42,905 nt of DNA, from contig DYKN01000022.1 in NCBI GenBank assembly GCA_020722575.1, forward strand, positions 1 to 42,905, given 5' to 3'. This DNA is from Rikenella microfusus (GTDB taxonomy: Bacteria; Bacteroidota; Bacteroidia; Bacteroidales; VadinHA17). This document shows positions 7,487 through 17,849 of this stretch, one piece after another (within the stretch, counting starts at the first letter, position 1; each line of letters opens with the position of its first letter). Both the position numbers and the translations under genes were made by a program. The notes beneath the pieces are model-generated. The model did not search any database and was not told the DNA's origin. It saw only the letters and a program-made list of their open reading frames with translations.

Positions 7487-9898
7487 ATGAAGATGCCTAA
7501 CGACATTAAAAGCGGGAAAAAGAATTCTGGTAAAGAGAAGGATAATAAATCAACCATTCCTGAGCAATCCAGCAGGGGTGAAAAGAGTGCCTTTGTGTTT
7601 GGAATAATTTTCAGTGGAGTAGCTGTTTATTTGCTTATTGCCTTCATTGCCTACCTGTTCTGGTGGAAAACCGACCAGAGTCTTGCCGGTAATCAGGTGC
7701 TTTCCGGGCCTGAAGTACAGGTTCGTAATTGGTCGGGTAAATTAGGAGTAACTATTTCTGAATTTTTTATTTCAAAAGGATTCGGATTGGGAGCATTGTT
7801 TATACCCATGATTTTTGTAGGAATAGGGCTTAAATTACTCCATTTCCCGGGGATAAGGTTATGGAAACTTATATTGAAATATGCCCTTGCAACTGTCATT
7901 CTGTCGCTGCTGCTGGGATATATCTTCGGTAATGCAAAAGGATTTCTCGTTAGTGGCCCCGGTGGCGCACAGGGATACTATATTGCACAATGGCTGAATG
8001 CACTGATGGGGAAAACCGGAAACGGAATACTACTTTTTATTATTTTAATGACCTATCTTACCCTTGTGCTTAATATACATCCTGATACATTCAGGAAAAG
8101 AGTGGCACAACTGTTAAGAAAAAGAAAAATCAGTGATAAGAGTAATTTAGAAGGTGAGGAAGCCGGTAAAGAACAAAATCCGGTTTCAGATTTTGAAGAT
8201 AGCGACGGCACTAATGGTAACGATAACCAGTATGATAATTATATTCCTGCAGGCATAGGTGGTTCTATTATAAATGTTATGGATAATGATAATGAAAGTG
8301 ATATAACTCAGCCGGTTACAGGCGAAATTCCGATAAATATTACGAGGGCTGGAGAGGGAGATCAACTTACAGATGAAGAGGTTGAAAAAATAATGGAAAA
8401 TTATGATCCCCGTCTTGATCTTCCCCGATATAAATTTCCTCCGGTTTCACTGTTAAAGGATTATAAAAGTTCATCAACCTATGACGATAAGGAAGTAATT
8501 GAGAATAAAGAGAATATTGTTAAGACACTGGCTGATCACAAGATACCTATCAGATATATTACTGCAACTGTCGGGCCTACTGTAACCCTTTACGAAATTG
8601 TTCCTGAAAGGGGTGTAAGACTTGCCAGGATAAAATCGCTTGAAAATGATATAGCATTGAACCTATCGGCTCTGGGAATAAGAATTATTGCACCGATACC
8701 GGGAAGAGGTACAGTAGGTATTGAGGTTCCGAATAAGAAACCTGAAATTGTTTCAATGAGGTCGCTTATAACTTCCCGGGCTTTTCAGGAATCGAAATAT
8801 GAGCTCGCTCTTGCCCTGGGCCGGACAATAACCAACGAGCCATATATTGCCGACCTCACGAAAATGCCACATCTTCTTGTTGCTGGTGCAACCGGACAGG
8901 GAAAATCAGTAGGCATTAATGCTATAATAACCTCTCTCCTCTTCAAAAAACATCCGGCTGAGGTGAAGTTTGTACTTATTGATCCTAAAAGGGTTGAACT
9001 GCCGCTTTATTCAAAGATAGAACGTCATTTTCTGGCAAAACTTCCGGGAGAGGAAGATGCTATTATTACTGATACTCAAAAAGTTATCAACACACTCAAT
9101 TCCCTGTGCATTGAAATGGACAGCAGACTTGAGCTTCTTAAAATGGCGCAGGCGAGAAACATAAAGGAGTATAATGAAAAATTTATCTCACGTAAGCTTA
9201 ACCCGGAAAAAGGACACAGGTACATGCCATATATAGTATTGATAATTGATGAATTTGCTGATCTTATAATGACTGCAGGCAGGGAGATTGAAGGTCCTAT
9301 TGGAAGACTTGCCCAGCTCGCAAGAGCAATTGGTATTCATCTCATTATAAGCACGCAACGACCATCAACCAATATCATTACAGGATTTATAAAGGCTAAT
9401 TTTCCGACAAGAATTGCATTCAGGGTTTTTTCATCGGTTGACTCTCGTACAATACTTGATTCGACAGGTGCTGAGCGGCTTGTGGGAAGGGGAGATATGC
9501 TCATTTCGGCAGGTGCTGAACCTGAAAGGCTTCAATGTGCATTTATTGATACACCCGAAATTGAAGCACTTACCGATTACATCGGATCGCAGCAGGGATA
9601 TATGGACGCAATGTATTTACCTGAATATATTGCCGATTCTGATGCAGGTGAACATGAAGTTGATCTTAAAAAGAGAGATCCTATGTTCGATGAGGCAGCA
9701 AGGCTGGTTGTTCAACATCAACAGGGATCGACATCCTTGATTCAGAGAAAACTCTCAATCGGGTACAACAGAGCAGGAAGAATTATTGATCAACTCGAAG
9801 CTGCCGGAATCGTTGGCCCTTTTGAAGGAAGCAAAGCAAGAGATGTACTTGTTACAGACCTGATGACACTGGAACAGATTTTGAAGAGACTTGAATAA
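7487..9898 (+). CDS. ftsK: DNA translocase FtsK
   Basis: FtsK is the septal DNA pump that clears chromosome ends at division and activates XerCD at dif. Residues 1-200 hold the four-helix membrane anchor. A low-complexity acidic linker follows (about 205-295). The motor has its alpha/beta parts with Walker A GATGQGKSVGINAI near residue 466 and Walker B VLIIDEFADL near 583, and the QRPSTNIITGFIKANFPTRI block. The C-terminal 70 residues are the winged-helix gamma domain (STSLIQRKLSIGYNRAGRI). Its 803 residues are typical for Bacteroidota. The downstream lolA-like gene follows by 11 bases, so they are likely one operon. Confidence 0.97.
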   Translation: MKMPNDIKSGKKNSGKEKDNKSTIPEQSSRGEKSAFVFGIIFSGVAVYLLIAFIAYLFWWKTDQSLAGNQVLSGPEVQVRNWSGKLGVTISEFFISKGFGLGALFIPMIFVGIGLKLLHFPGIRLWKLILKYALATVILSLLLGYIFGNAKGFLVSGPGGAQGYYIAQWLNALMGKTGNGILLFIILMTYLTLVLNIHPDTFRKRVAQLLRKRKISDKSNLEGEEAGKEQNPVSDFEDSDGTNGNDNQYDNYIPAGIGGSIINVMDNDNESDITQPVTGEIPINITRAGEGDQLTDEEVEKIMENYDPRLDLPRYKFPPVSLLKDYKSSSTYDDKEVIENKENIVKTLADHKIPIRYITATVGPTVTLYEIVPERGVRLARIKSLENDIALNLSALGIRIIAPIPGRGTVGIEVPNKKPEIVSMRSLITSRAFQESKYELALALGRTITNEPYIADLTKMPHLLVAGATGQGKSVGINAIITSLLFKKHPAEVKFVLIDPKRVELPLYSKIERHFLAKLPGEEDAIITDTQKVINTLNSLCIEMDSRLELLKMAQARNIKEYNEKFISRKLNPEKGHRYMPYIVLIIDEFADLIMTAGREIEGPIGRLAQLARAIGIHLIISTQRPSTNIITGFIKANFPTRIAFRVFSSVDSRTILDSTGAERLVGRGDMLISAGAEPERLQCAFIDTPEIEALTDYIGSQQGYMDAMYLPEYIADSDAGEHEVDLKKRDPMFDEAARLVVQHQQGSTSLIQRKLSIGYNRAGRIIDQLEAAGIVGPFEGSKARDVLVTDLMTLEQILKRLE

Positions 9899-9909
9899 AA
9901 TACGATAAA

Positions 9910-10548
9910 ATGAGAAGATTCATAATACTTCTTCTTTTAGTCCTGCTTGCTGTTCAATATGTCAGCGGACAATCCAACCCTGAAGCCATTAACGTGCTTG
10001 ACAGATTTTCTTCAAAAGCCCTCTCCGCCCCATCAGTCTCTATGAAGTTCAGCCTGATAACTATTAACTTAACAGAAAATACCCGCGACACTCTTAATGG
10101 AAGTTTGATCATGTCAAAAGACCAGTACCGTTTGGAAATGCCGGGAAATACAGTCTGGTTTAACGGATCAGTATCATGGAATTACCTCGTTGCTGAGAAA
10201 GAAGTAACGATAACACGGCCTGACAGAAAAGAGGAGTCATTTATGACCAGACCTACATCAATATTTACAATTTATAAAAAGGGATACAAAACAAGGCTCC
10301 TGCAGGAAACGGAAAGTACCTACACAATCGATTTGTACCCTGAAGATACTAATAATGAATTGATAAGAATTAGATTGATTATTGGCAAAAATCAGCTTGA
10401 CCTGAAAAGTGCCGAATACAAAAGAAAAGATGGGATAACCATGTTACTCAATGTTAAAGAGTATAATCTGAGGCTCGTACCGGGATCATCGGAGTTTGTA
10501 TTCAATCCAAAAGAATACAGTGGAGTTGAAATCATTGACATGCGTTGA
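9910..10548 (+). CDS. LolA-like outer-membrane lipoprotein carrier
   Basis: A cleavable signal peptide (ILLLLVLLAVQYVSGQ) leads into an 11-strand LolA/LolB-type fold: AINVLDRFSSKALSAPSVS, then NGSLIMSKDQYRLEMPG, WFNGSVSWNYL and FVFNPKEYSGVEIIDMR. The same gene stands after ftsK in many Bacteroidota. LolA ferries lipoproteins across the periplasm. Sequence identity to proteobacterial LolA is low in this phylum, so the family is clear but the exact cargo role is inferred. Confidence 0.85.
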   Translation: MRRFIILLLLVLLAVQYVSGQSNPEAINVLDRFSSKALSAPSVSMKFSLITINLTENTRDTLNGSLIMSKDQYRLEMPGNTVWFNGSVSWNYLVAEKEVTITRPDRKEESFMTRPTSIFTIYKKGYKTRLLQETESTYTIDLYPEDTNNELIRIRLIIGKNQLDLKSAEYKRKDGITMLLNVKEYNLRLVPGSSEFVFNPKEYSGVEIIDMR

Positions 10549-10550
10549 AT

Positions 10551-11315
10551 ATGGAGAAGTATATATGTGAAAATGTATTTGTTCCCTTACGTCTGATGCC
10601 GTCGCACAGATCGGAAATGCTCAGTCAGGTTGTCTTCGGTGAAAAATATGTTATTATTGATGAAGTTCCGGGCTGGATAAAAATAGAGCTTGAATTTGAT
10701 GGTTACAGGGGCTGGGTGGATATAAATCATTTGCAACACTCAAAGGCCAATCAGTTAGGTCCAGGTTATGTCCTTAACAGAAATATGGCCTGCTACAAAC
10801 CCGATGGAACTATGATGGTTATTGAGGCAGGTTCGGAAATTTATGAACCGGATTTTTCAGAAAAAAGTTTCAGGATTGGTGAAAACATATATAAGGCCAA
10901 AGGCGAATTCACGGAAAGATATATCTCTGTAGATGAATCAGTTGCAGATACATCCATCAGGTTTTTAAATTGTCCATATCTCTGGGGCGGGCGGATACCA
11001 TCGGGAATTGACTGTTCAGGATTTACTCAGCTTGTTTACAAAATACATGGAATAAAGATACCACGTGACAGTTTTTTGCAGGCCGAATCAGGTGAACCGG
11101 TTGAATTCATTAATGATGCCCGTTCAGGAGATCTGGTTTTCTTCGACAATGAACAGGGAAAGATTACGCATGTAGGAATGATTCTGTCGAAGGGCCTTGT
11201 TATCCATGCTTCAGGCAGAGTCAGGATTGATATCATTGATCATCAGGGTATTTACAGAAGGGAGACAGGGAAGTACTCACATCGTCTGAGGGTGATAAAA
11301 AGGATGGTCATTTGA
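10551..11315 (+). CDS. NlpC/P60 cell-wall hydrolase with SH3 domains
   Basis: Residues 1-60 and about 65-120 look like two bacterial SH3 domains (PGWIKIELEFDGYRGWV). The C-terminal 140 residues are an NlpC/P60 peptidase with catalytic Cys in GIDCSGFTQLVYK, His in HVGMIL and the polar third residue in VIHASG. Such enzymes cut D-gamma-Glu-diamino acid bonds in peptidoglycan stem peptides. No signal peptide is evident, which suits an enzyme that acts on imported muropeptides. I choose the ATG at 10551; a TTG two codons upstream overlaps the end of the LolA gene. It ends the ftsK operon before a terminator. Confidence 0.9.
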   Translation: MEKYICENVFVPLRLMPSHRSEMLSQVVFGEKYVIIDEVPGWIKIELEFDGYRGWVDINHLQHSKANQLGPGYVLNRNMACYKPDGTMMVIEAGSEIYEPDFSEKSFRIGENIYKAKGEFTERYISVDESVADTSIRFLNCPYLWGGRIPSGIDCSGFTQLVYKIHGIKIPRDSFLQAESGEPVEFINDARSGDLVFFDNEQGKITHVGMILSKGLVIHASGRVRIDIIDHQGIYRRETGKYSHRLRVIKRMVI

Positions 11316-11391
11316 CAAATTTTTCTTAGGCCTTAAAATTCTGAAAGATCTCTGTCAAAAAAGATTTTTGACATTTCAATATGATTAAAAT

Positions 11392-11423
11392 AAAAAAGGC
11401 TGCAGTGAAAGGCAGCCTTTTTT
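11392..11423. terminator. Two-way rho-independent terminator
   Basis: Six A, then GGCTGC, a loop of about 8 bases, GCAGCC and six T form a strong stem with A and T tails on both sides. It can end the ftsK-lolA-nlpC transcript on the plus strand and the susC-susD transcript on the minus strand. Confidence 0.85.
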
Positions 11424-11445
11424 ATTAGATTATTAAATGAGCTTG

Positions 11446-12924
11446 CTAATTATTGGGCGTCATAAGTTTGTTAAAATTAAGCTCATTAACAGGTACCGGC
11501 CATATATATGTAGCACTTCCGGGAGCAATTGCATCAACTGTTCCCATACTTCCTCCGTCTTTAGCAGGAATTGTGAGGCTAAGTCTCATGCAGTCCATGT
11601 TACGGATACCTTCGCCCAAGAACTCAATATTTCTTTCAAGAAGGATAGCATTGTAGAAATCGTCTGGAGTTGCAAAGTCAGCAAGTACATAGGCTCCACT
11701 GGCATATGAACGTGTACGAACTGCATTCAGCAAGTCCACGGCTTCCTGTGTAACTGCACTTCCAGATCTTACCAATGCCTCAGCACGGTTAAGAAGGACT
11801 TCTGCATACCTTATTACAGGTGCATAATTTGTCAGGTTAGTAAAATCGAGGAATTTACCAAGAAAATACCTACCCTGTGCATCTGTTACAAGCATTGTTT
11901 TTCTTGCATCTGATGGATGCATGCTATCAAAAGTTGAACCTGCAGCAGTGACAAGATAATATGATTCAGATGATGCAGGACTGTAATAATGTGGCAGTCC
12001 GTTTTGCGTACCTGGAGTATTTGTTGTTGTGAATGGCATTGAGAAGATTGACTCCTTTGAAGTATAAGGTGGAGCAAAAATGTCAGAATATGAAGGATTA
12101 AGTTCATGTTGCACTCCGCTTGTTGCCTTGAAAGGAGCTGAAGAACTGACAATCTTTGCCGATTCGCCAACAACACCCGGCCAATTATGCATATGAAGCA
12201 GAACTCTTGTCTTCAGAGCAATAATTGTATTCTTATGAATTCTGGTGGTATTCAGAAGATCTGTTGTATAATTTGCAATAGCCAGTGATTCAGCATTGTT
12301 AAGATCATCCATAATTTGTGCATAAACTTCTGCAACTGTGCTGGGAGCGAGATCATTTTCCCCGGATGATTTCATTGCCTTGAGCCTGAGTGGAACACCT
12401 TGATTAATGCCGTTTCCTTGATTGTATGGTTTTGAGTACATCTGGAGAAGACTAAAATAGCATATTGCCCTGAGAGTAAAAGCTTCGCTTTTATACTGAT
12501 TATATTCAGCTTCCGTAATTATTTCGTTAAGTTTACCTTCATCCCATCTGGTTGTTAGTCCGTCTAGGAATACATTTATTGCATTAACGGCTGCATAAAT
12601 TGCCGACCAGAGGTTCTGCACTTCATTCGTTGAACTTACAACACTGTGGTTCCACGTAGCAAAATTAGTAACAAGGTTAGAGCTTTTTGGTATAAAATTC
12701 TCGCATCTTACATCATTGTAAACGAAGAAACGTCCTCCAAGGAAGGCTCCGCTCTTCATAAAAGCATACAATCCATTTACCTGTGCAACTATTCTGTCTT
12801 TGGTATCAAAAACCGTTAAGTCAGAAAGTGAAGTTTTAGGTACAGGGTCGAGATACTCAGTGGAGCATCCAATTATAAACAGTACTAATACAACTGCTAT
12901 TAAACCCTTTATAATATTTTTCAT
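11446..12924 (-). CDS. SusD/RagB family outer-membrane nutrient-binding lipoprotein
   Basis: The signal peptide ends in a lipobox (FIIGCSTEYLDPVP), giving a surface lipoprotein that caps the SusC channel. The four-TPR SusD fold shows in WNHSVVSSTNEVQNLWSAIY, FTLRAICYFSLLQMYSKPY and the C-terminal YAEVLLNRAEALVRSG followed by LLERNIEFLGEGIRNMDCMR. I start at the ATG at 12924; the frame opens four codons earlier. It follows susC by 19 bases and ends at a terminator, so the operon has only these two genes. No glycoside hydrolase, peptidase or sigma/anti-sigma pair is near, so the substrate cannot be read from context. Confidence 0.95.
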   Translation of the reverse strand: MKNIIKGLIAVVLVLFIIGCSTEYLDPVPKTSLSDLTVFDTKDRIVAQVNGLYAFMKSGAFLGGRFFVYNDVRCENFIPKSSNLVTNFATWNHSVVSSTNEVQNLWSAIYAAVNAINVFLDGLTTRWDEGKLNEIITEAEYNQYKSEAFTLRAICYFSLLQMYSKPYNQGNGINQGVPLRLKAMKSSGENDLAPSTVAEVYAQIMDDLNNAESLAIANYTTDLLNTTRIHKNTIIALKTRVLLHMHNWPGVVGESAKIVSSSAPFKATSGVQHELNPSYSDIFAPPYTSKESIFSMPFTTTNTPGTQNGLPHYYSPASSESYYLVTAAGSTFDSMHPSDARKTMLVTDAQGRYFLGKFLDFTNLTNYAPVIRYAEVLLNRAEALVRSGSAVTQEAVDLLNAVRTRSYASGAYVLADFATPDDFYNAILLERNIEFLGEGIRNMDCMRLSLTIPAKDGGSMGTVDAIAPGSATYIWPVPVNELNFNKLMTPNN

Positions 12925-12943
12925 ATCTCTATACATTTAAAAG

Positions 12944-15900
12944 TTAGAAATTAATTGTAGCACCAAACGACCATGTCCTTGATTGAGGTGCTGTATTTCT
13001 GTCAACACCGGGTGCAAGGTTAGTATCTCCGTTGGTTGATACCTCCGGATCAGAACCAGTATATTTAGTGAATACATACGCATTGAACACCTGAGCATAT
13101 AACCTTATTTTCTCGATATTAAGATTCCTGGGAAGTTTATTAAAAGTATAGCCAAGAGAGGCAGTTCTAACTTTCATATAATCTCCCCTTTCGACATTCT
13201 CAGAAATTGGGAAGGCCGATCCGTTAGAAATATTATCATTCATTACCGGTTTCGGTATATTGGTAATATCACCCGGATTCTTCCATGCTTTTTTGTATAC
13301 TTCAACCGAATTGTTCCACCATCTCTGATCTCTTAAACCTGCCTTGGTTCCATTATATACATAAAAACCAAGAGCATACGTAAGGTTCAGAGTAAAATCA
13401 AAGTTTTTGAAAGTTAAATTATTATCAAGACCTCCATAAAATTTAGGTATTGCAGAAGCATACGGTTTTGCATCAGAAGCTGTTGTAATCTGGGGAGCAA
13501 CCCCTGAGCCATCCTTGTAAAACCATCTATTGGCTGCTGGTGTTAATTCAAAACCAAAGAGAACTTCCTTGCCCTGGCTGTTGACATATATCCTTCTTCC
13601 TGTTTGAGGGTCAACACCACGTGTCTCAACACAGAGTATCATGCCGATTGGTTTTCCAACAACAGTAATGTTTGTTGTCTCGAGTCCGCCGGTTGTTGCA
13701 CGGATTTCGGTCACACCAGGTGCTAAAGCCGTTACCTCATTTTTCAGATATGTCAGGTTGAAATTGGTTGTCCATGTAAAATTCTTTCTGACAAAATTGT
13801 AGCTTGTAAGCGATAATTCAAGGCCCGTGTTATACATCGAACCCATATTGGCAGGTATCGAATTCCCGGGTATACCTTTTGAAGGCGATTGAGGAACAGA
13901 AAGAATAAGATTGTTGATATCGTTATAAAAATAGCTTATTTCTGTCTGAATCTTATCCTTAAGGAATGCAAAGCTGAGACCTACATCATATTTATCACTC
14001 GACTCCCATTTGAGGTCAGCATTTCCTGCTTGAGAGAATGTAAGTGTCGGAACAGCTCCGTAAACACCGGCTGAATACAGGAACAGTGAACTGAAATTTC
14101 CGATACCCGACATATTACCTACACGACCGTAGCTGGCTTTGATACGGATATCGGAGAAAATATTGTTAAGTCCGGAATTGGCAATAAAGCTCTCGTTCGA
14201 AACTTTCCACATAACGGATGCGCCTCCGAATGTTCCGAACTTGTTGCCTTTTGAAAGTCCTGAGAAACCATCACGGCGTATACTTCCTTCGAGGTAATAT
14301 TTCCTTTCCCAGTTTGCAGATAAACGTCCGAAATAAGAAACAAAGTAATTCTCTCCTTGTCCTCCTCCACCCATACCTGCTGTAACCCAGGTACCCTGAT
14401 ATGTTTTAAAGAACGGGTCTGATACATTGGTTTTGCTTCCCGACCAGCTGTTTGCGACTGTTCTCTGTTCTTCGGTTCCTCCCAGAACTGAAATATTAAG
14501 TTTGTCAAGCAGAGTCAGGTTGTAATTAATTGTATTTGTCCATGTCCACCTGTTAGTGCGGTTGAATGAGTTACCTGCATAACCGTGTGCACGGTAACCA
14601 TCACCAGTAACCGGTGTGTAGAATGAGATTGATTCAACATTGATATTGTCCAAACCATATATGGTTTTAATAATCAATCCTTTAACAGGTTCAACACTCA
14701 AACTCAGATTTGCCAGTAACCTGTCAGTCTCTGTCGTATATTTACACAAATCCATTATAGCAACGGGGTTGTAATAACCAAGAGCCGGGAATGGTTGTCC
14801 CATCCGGCCCAGAGCTGAACCTTCAATATTATAGGATCCATCATTATTATATGGGCTCAGGTTCGGGGGTAAAACAATTGCAAGTCGGGCTGCACCGGCA
14901 GTTGCAAACGATGCTCCTGTATTGGGAGCTTCCGTAAAGCTATTTGTATATGAGATATTGGCTCCCATATTCACGAACCTATTAAGCTTATGATCGAGGT
15001 TCAGCCTGGCATTCTTTCTCGTATAATAATTCTTTTTTATCATACCATCCTGATCGGTATAACCGACAGAAAGGAAATAAGATGTTGAAGCTGTCGAACC
15101 CGAAGCTGTTATTGAGTGGTTGTGCTGAAAACCTTTCTGGTAAATATAGTCAGCCCAGTTAGTGTCAATTGGTTTTCCGTTAGCATCGTTAACGAGTGAA
15201 AGACGTGTGGCAGAACCGGCATTCTGGAACGCAAGGTTCTTGTGTTCAATGAATTGCTCTGCATTCATCACCTTAAACAGATGATATGCTTCTGTCCATC
15301 CCACGTAACCATCGTAGGTGACTCTTGTTTTCGCTCCCGAGCCGCGCTTAGTTGTAATAAGAATCACGCCATTGGCTGCTCTTGATCCATACAATGCCGT
15401 TGCCGAAGCATCTTTAAGAATATCCATTGATGCAATATCGGCAGGATTTATATCTGCCAGAGCATTTGTAATTGCACTGTTTGCTGAGAAATTACCTGTA
15501 AATACGGGCACACCATCCACAACAACAAGCGGAGAAGAGCTCGCACTGATTGAATTGAATCCTCTGATTCGTATAACAGGCGGGTTATTCAGAACACCAT
15601 TCGGAAGAGTAATTGAAACACCGGCAGCCTTACCCTGAAGAGCCTGGTCAAAGCTCTGAACAGGTGCCTTAATAGCATCTCCCTTTACAGATGAGATTGA
15701 GCCGGTAACATCCCTCTTCTGTTGTGTACCATAAGCAACAACCACAACTTCATCTACATTAAAAATGTCCTGTTCCAGGGCAACATCTATAACTGTCTTT
15801 CCTTCAACCGGTACCTCTTGAGTCCTGTAACCCACAAAACTGAATACCAGCGATTGTGTCCCAGCAGGTACAGAGATAGAGTACTTACCGTCCTGAAGTG

Positions 15901-16057
15901 TGATCGTCCCGATCGTAGTACCCTTTACAGATACAAAAACACCGGCCATTGAATTGCCTTCCTGGGCATCTGTTACTGTACCGGTAATCTGTACCTGTCC
16001 TACAGCCAAAAATGTACTGACTGTTACCAGTAAAATAAACAATAATGTTTTTTTCAT
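12944..16057 (-). CDS. SusC/RagA family TonB-dependent outer-membrane transporter
   Basis: After the signal peptide (LFILLVTVSTFLAVGQ) comes a carboxypeptidase-like beta domain (VQITGTVTDAQEGNSMAGV, residues 22-100). The TonB box region VDEVVVVAYGTQQKRDVTGS is next, then the plug (SFDQALQGKAAGV, IRIRGFNSI, PLVVVDGVPV, ILKDASATALYGSRAANGV) and a 22-strand barrel ending RTWSFGATINF. Its 1037 residues are typical. It imports an oligomeric nutrient with the SusD partner, powered by TonB-ExbBD. Regulation is not visible. Confidence 0.96.
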   Translation of the reverse strand: MKKTLLFILLVTVSTFLAVGQVQITGTVTDAQEGNSMAGVFVSVKGTTIGTITLQDGKYSISVPAGTQSLVFSFVGYRTQEVPVEGKTVIDVALEQDIFNVDEVVVVAYGTQQKRDVTGSISSVKGDAIKAPVQSFDQALQGKAAGVSITLPNGVLNNPPVIRIRGFNSISASSSPLVVVDGVPVFTGNFSANSAITNALADINPADIASMDILKDASATALYGSRAANGVILITTKRGSGAKTRVTYDGYVGWTEAYHLFKVMNAEQFIEHKNLAFQNAGSATRLSLVNDANGKPIDTNWADYIYQKGFQHNHSITASGSTASTSYFLSVGYTDQDGMIKKNYYTRKNARLNLDHKLNRFVNMGANISYTNSFTEAPNTGASFATAGAARLAIVLPPNLSPYNNDGSYNIEGSALGRMGQPFPALGYYNPVAIMDLCKYTTETDRLLANLSLSVEPVKGLIIKTIYGLDNINVESISFYTPVTGDGYRAHGYAGNSFNRTNRWTWTNTINYNLTLLDKLNISVLGGTEEQRTVANSWSGSKTNVSDPFFKTYQGTWVTAGMGGGGQGENYFVSYFGRLSANWERKYYLEGSIRRDGFSGLSKGNKFGTFGGASVMWKVSNESFIANSGLNNIFSDIRIKASYGRVGNMSGIGNFSSLFLYSAGVYGAVPTLTFSQAGNADLKWESSDKYDVGLSFAFLKDKIQTEISYFYNDINNLILSVPQSPSKGIPGNSIPANMGSMYNTGLELSLTSYNFVRKNFTWTTNFNLTYLKNEVTALAPGVTEIRATTGGLETTNITVVGKPIGMILCVETRGVDPQTGRRIYVNSQGKEVLFGFELTPAANRWFYKDGSGVAPQITTASDAKPYASAIPKFYGGLDNNLTFKNFDFTLNLTYALGFYVYNGTKAGLRDQRWWNNSVEVYKKAWKNPGDITNIPKPVMNDNISNGSAFPISENVERGDYMKVRTASLGYTFNKLPRNLNIEKIRLYAQVFNAYVFTKYTGSDPEVSTNGDTNLAPGVDRNTAPQSRTWSFGATINF

Positions 16058-16187
16058 AAACTAATCTTTTAAACTTATTTGGTTTTAGTTCAAACATTGC
16101 CAAAATAATATTTTTTTTTCAAATACAAAGATTTTGCATAAAAATTTAATATTCCGTGATAGTCAGACTGATAGTTTTTATGGTAAC

Positions 16188-17849
16188 TCAACTGGTTCCC
16201 ATACTCCTGACGGCGTTTTTTAAAATCCCCTTAGAAATTTCCAGTGCCTGACTTTCAATTCTCCTGCCTTCATTAATTATTTTAGTCAACCATTTCTTAT
16301 CCTTAATACCAGAGGAATTTATTTTAACATTCAGAAAAGCTCCCCTGATACATGTGTATATTGCAAGTGCCCCTGCTGCAGCATCTGAAACGGAAGCAGG
16401 ATTTCCTCTTTCAACCATCGCTGCTAACAGCTCAAATGCCCTGAAAGCTTCTTTCATAACAGCGAAAGGAACCATAATTGCATTTTTTAACGCTTCATCA
16501 ATGGCTGCTTCTCTCACTTCATAATCATTATCACCACCTTTCGGAAGCTTCATCGCAGCAAGCACTTCATTGAATGCTGCTGTATCTTCATCAACCAGTT
16601 CAAGAAGCCGGTTCTGTATTTCCTTTCCTTTTTCAGCCCATTTCGAAAACTCCTCCCACCTATCTTCCAGATCCTTTTTATTGGCTGATACATTAGCCAC
16701 CATTGTCCCCAATGCTGCTCCCAGCGCTCCTACATAGGCCGATACTGAGCCTCCCCCGGGTGTTGCAGATTCCGACGAGGTAACTTCCATAAATCTTCTC
16801 AGACTCAATCCAGAAAGTTTATCCACCTTCCTGTCATTCATTGCATATTCAATAATCTTTTCCTCAGGCCTGAATTCCTTTATATCATTCAGACCCAAAG
16901 ATCTCACTGCAATCTTTATAATCTCTTCATCAGAAACTCCAGTTGAACGTTTTTGTTTTCTCAGATAATATTTTCCTGCTTCGAGCAAGGTCTTTAATGG
17001 TATTAGTCCCACCAATTCTGAACCGGTGACCCTTACTCCCCTTGCAGCTGCCTTTTCTGTAACTTCTTCAAAAGCTATATGTACGGGTGTAACCGATAAA
17101 TCTGTAATATTCATCGAAATCTGGGCAATACCATATTCTTCCAGATACCATCCAATTGCTTTAACCGATTTAAGTGTTCCTGGTACACTTAATTTTTCTC
17201 CGTTTTCGCCTGTCACAATTCTTCCCTTCTCCCTCACATCAAATGCAATTGCATTTGCAAGCCGTACTGATGTTGTATTAAGGTTAACATTAAAGGCAAC
17301 AAGAAAATTTCTTGCTCCAACCACTGTTGCACCTGTCTTTTCATTGAAAAATGCCGGGCCAAAATCGGGTTTCCATTCAGGATCTAAAAGTTTTTCCTTC
17401 AGTCCCTCATATTCACCTTCTCTGATTCTGGCAAGATTTTTTCTTTTTTCCTCAAATGCTGCAAACTCGTAACAATATACCGGTATTCCAAGCTCCTCTC
17501 CTATTCGCCTGGCAAGATTTCGTGCATATTGTACAGTCTCCTCCATCGAAATACCCGATACAGGGACAAGCGGAACTACATCGGTTGCCCCAATTCTTGG
17601 ATGTATTCCTTTATGCTTTGACATATCAATCAGTTCCGAAGCTTTTTTCACAGCAAGAAATGCAGCCTCGCATACAGCATCAGGTTCTCCGACAAAAGTC
17701 ACCACCGTACGATTGGCGTCCCTTCCCGGATCAACATCAAGCAATTTTACATTTTCAACCGACTCAATCACACCGGCTATCTGCTTTATAACATTTAAAT
17801 CTCTGCCCTCACTGAAATTAGGTACACACTCAATAATTCTCTTCTCCAT
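16188..17849 (-). CDS. ftcD: Glutamate formimidoyltransferase with cyclodeaminase-type domain
   Basis: Residues 1-300 are the formiminotransferase: VPNFSEGRDLNVIKQI, LDVDPGRDANRTVVTFVG, then KGIHPRIGATDVVPLVPV. It moves the formimino group of formiminoglutamate to tetrahydrofolate in histidine breakdown. Residues 345-553 match the cyclodeaminase domain (FMEVTSSESATPGGGSVSAY, then MVERGNPASVSDAAAGAL), which releases ammonia to give methenyl-THF. The 553-residue fusion is usual in Bacteroidota. Other hut genes are not in the window. Confidence 0.95.
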   Translation of the reverse strand: MEKRIIECVPNFSEGRDLNVIKQIAGVIESVENVKLLDVDPGRDANRTVVTFVGEPDAVCEAAFLAVKKASELIDMSKHKGIHPRIGATDVVPLVPVSGISMEETVQYARNLARRIGEELGIPVYCYEFAAFEEKRKNLARIREGEYEGLKEKLLDPEWKPDFGPAFFNEKTGATVVGARNFLVAFNVNLNTTSVRLANAIAFDVREKGRIVTGENGEKLSVPGTLKSVKAIGWYLEEYGIAQISMNITDLSVTPVHIAFEEVTEKAAARGVRVTGSELVGLIPLKTLLEAGKYYLRKQKRSTGVSDEEIIKIAVRSLGLNDIKEFRPEEKIIEYAMNDRKVDKLSGLSLRRFMEVTSSESATPGGGSVSAYVGALGAALGTMVANVSANKKDLEDRWEEFSKWAEKGKEIQNRLLELVDEDTAAFNEVLAAMKLPKGGDNDYEVREAAIDEALKNAIMVPFAVMKEAFRAFELLAAMVERGNPASVSDAAAGALAIYTCIRGAFLNVKINSSGIKDKKWLTKIINEGRRIESQALEISKGILKNAVRSMGTS

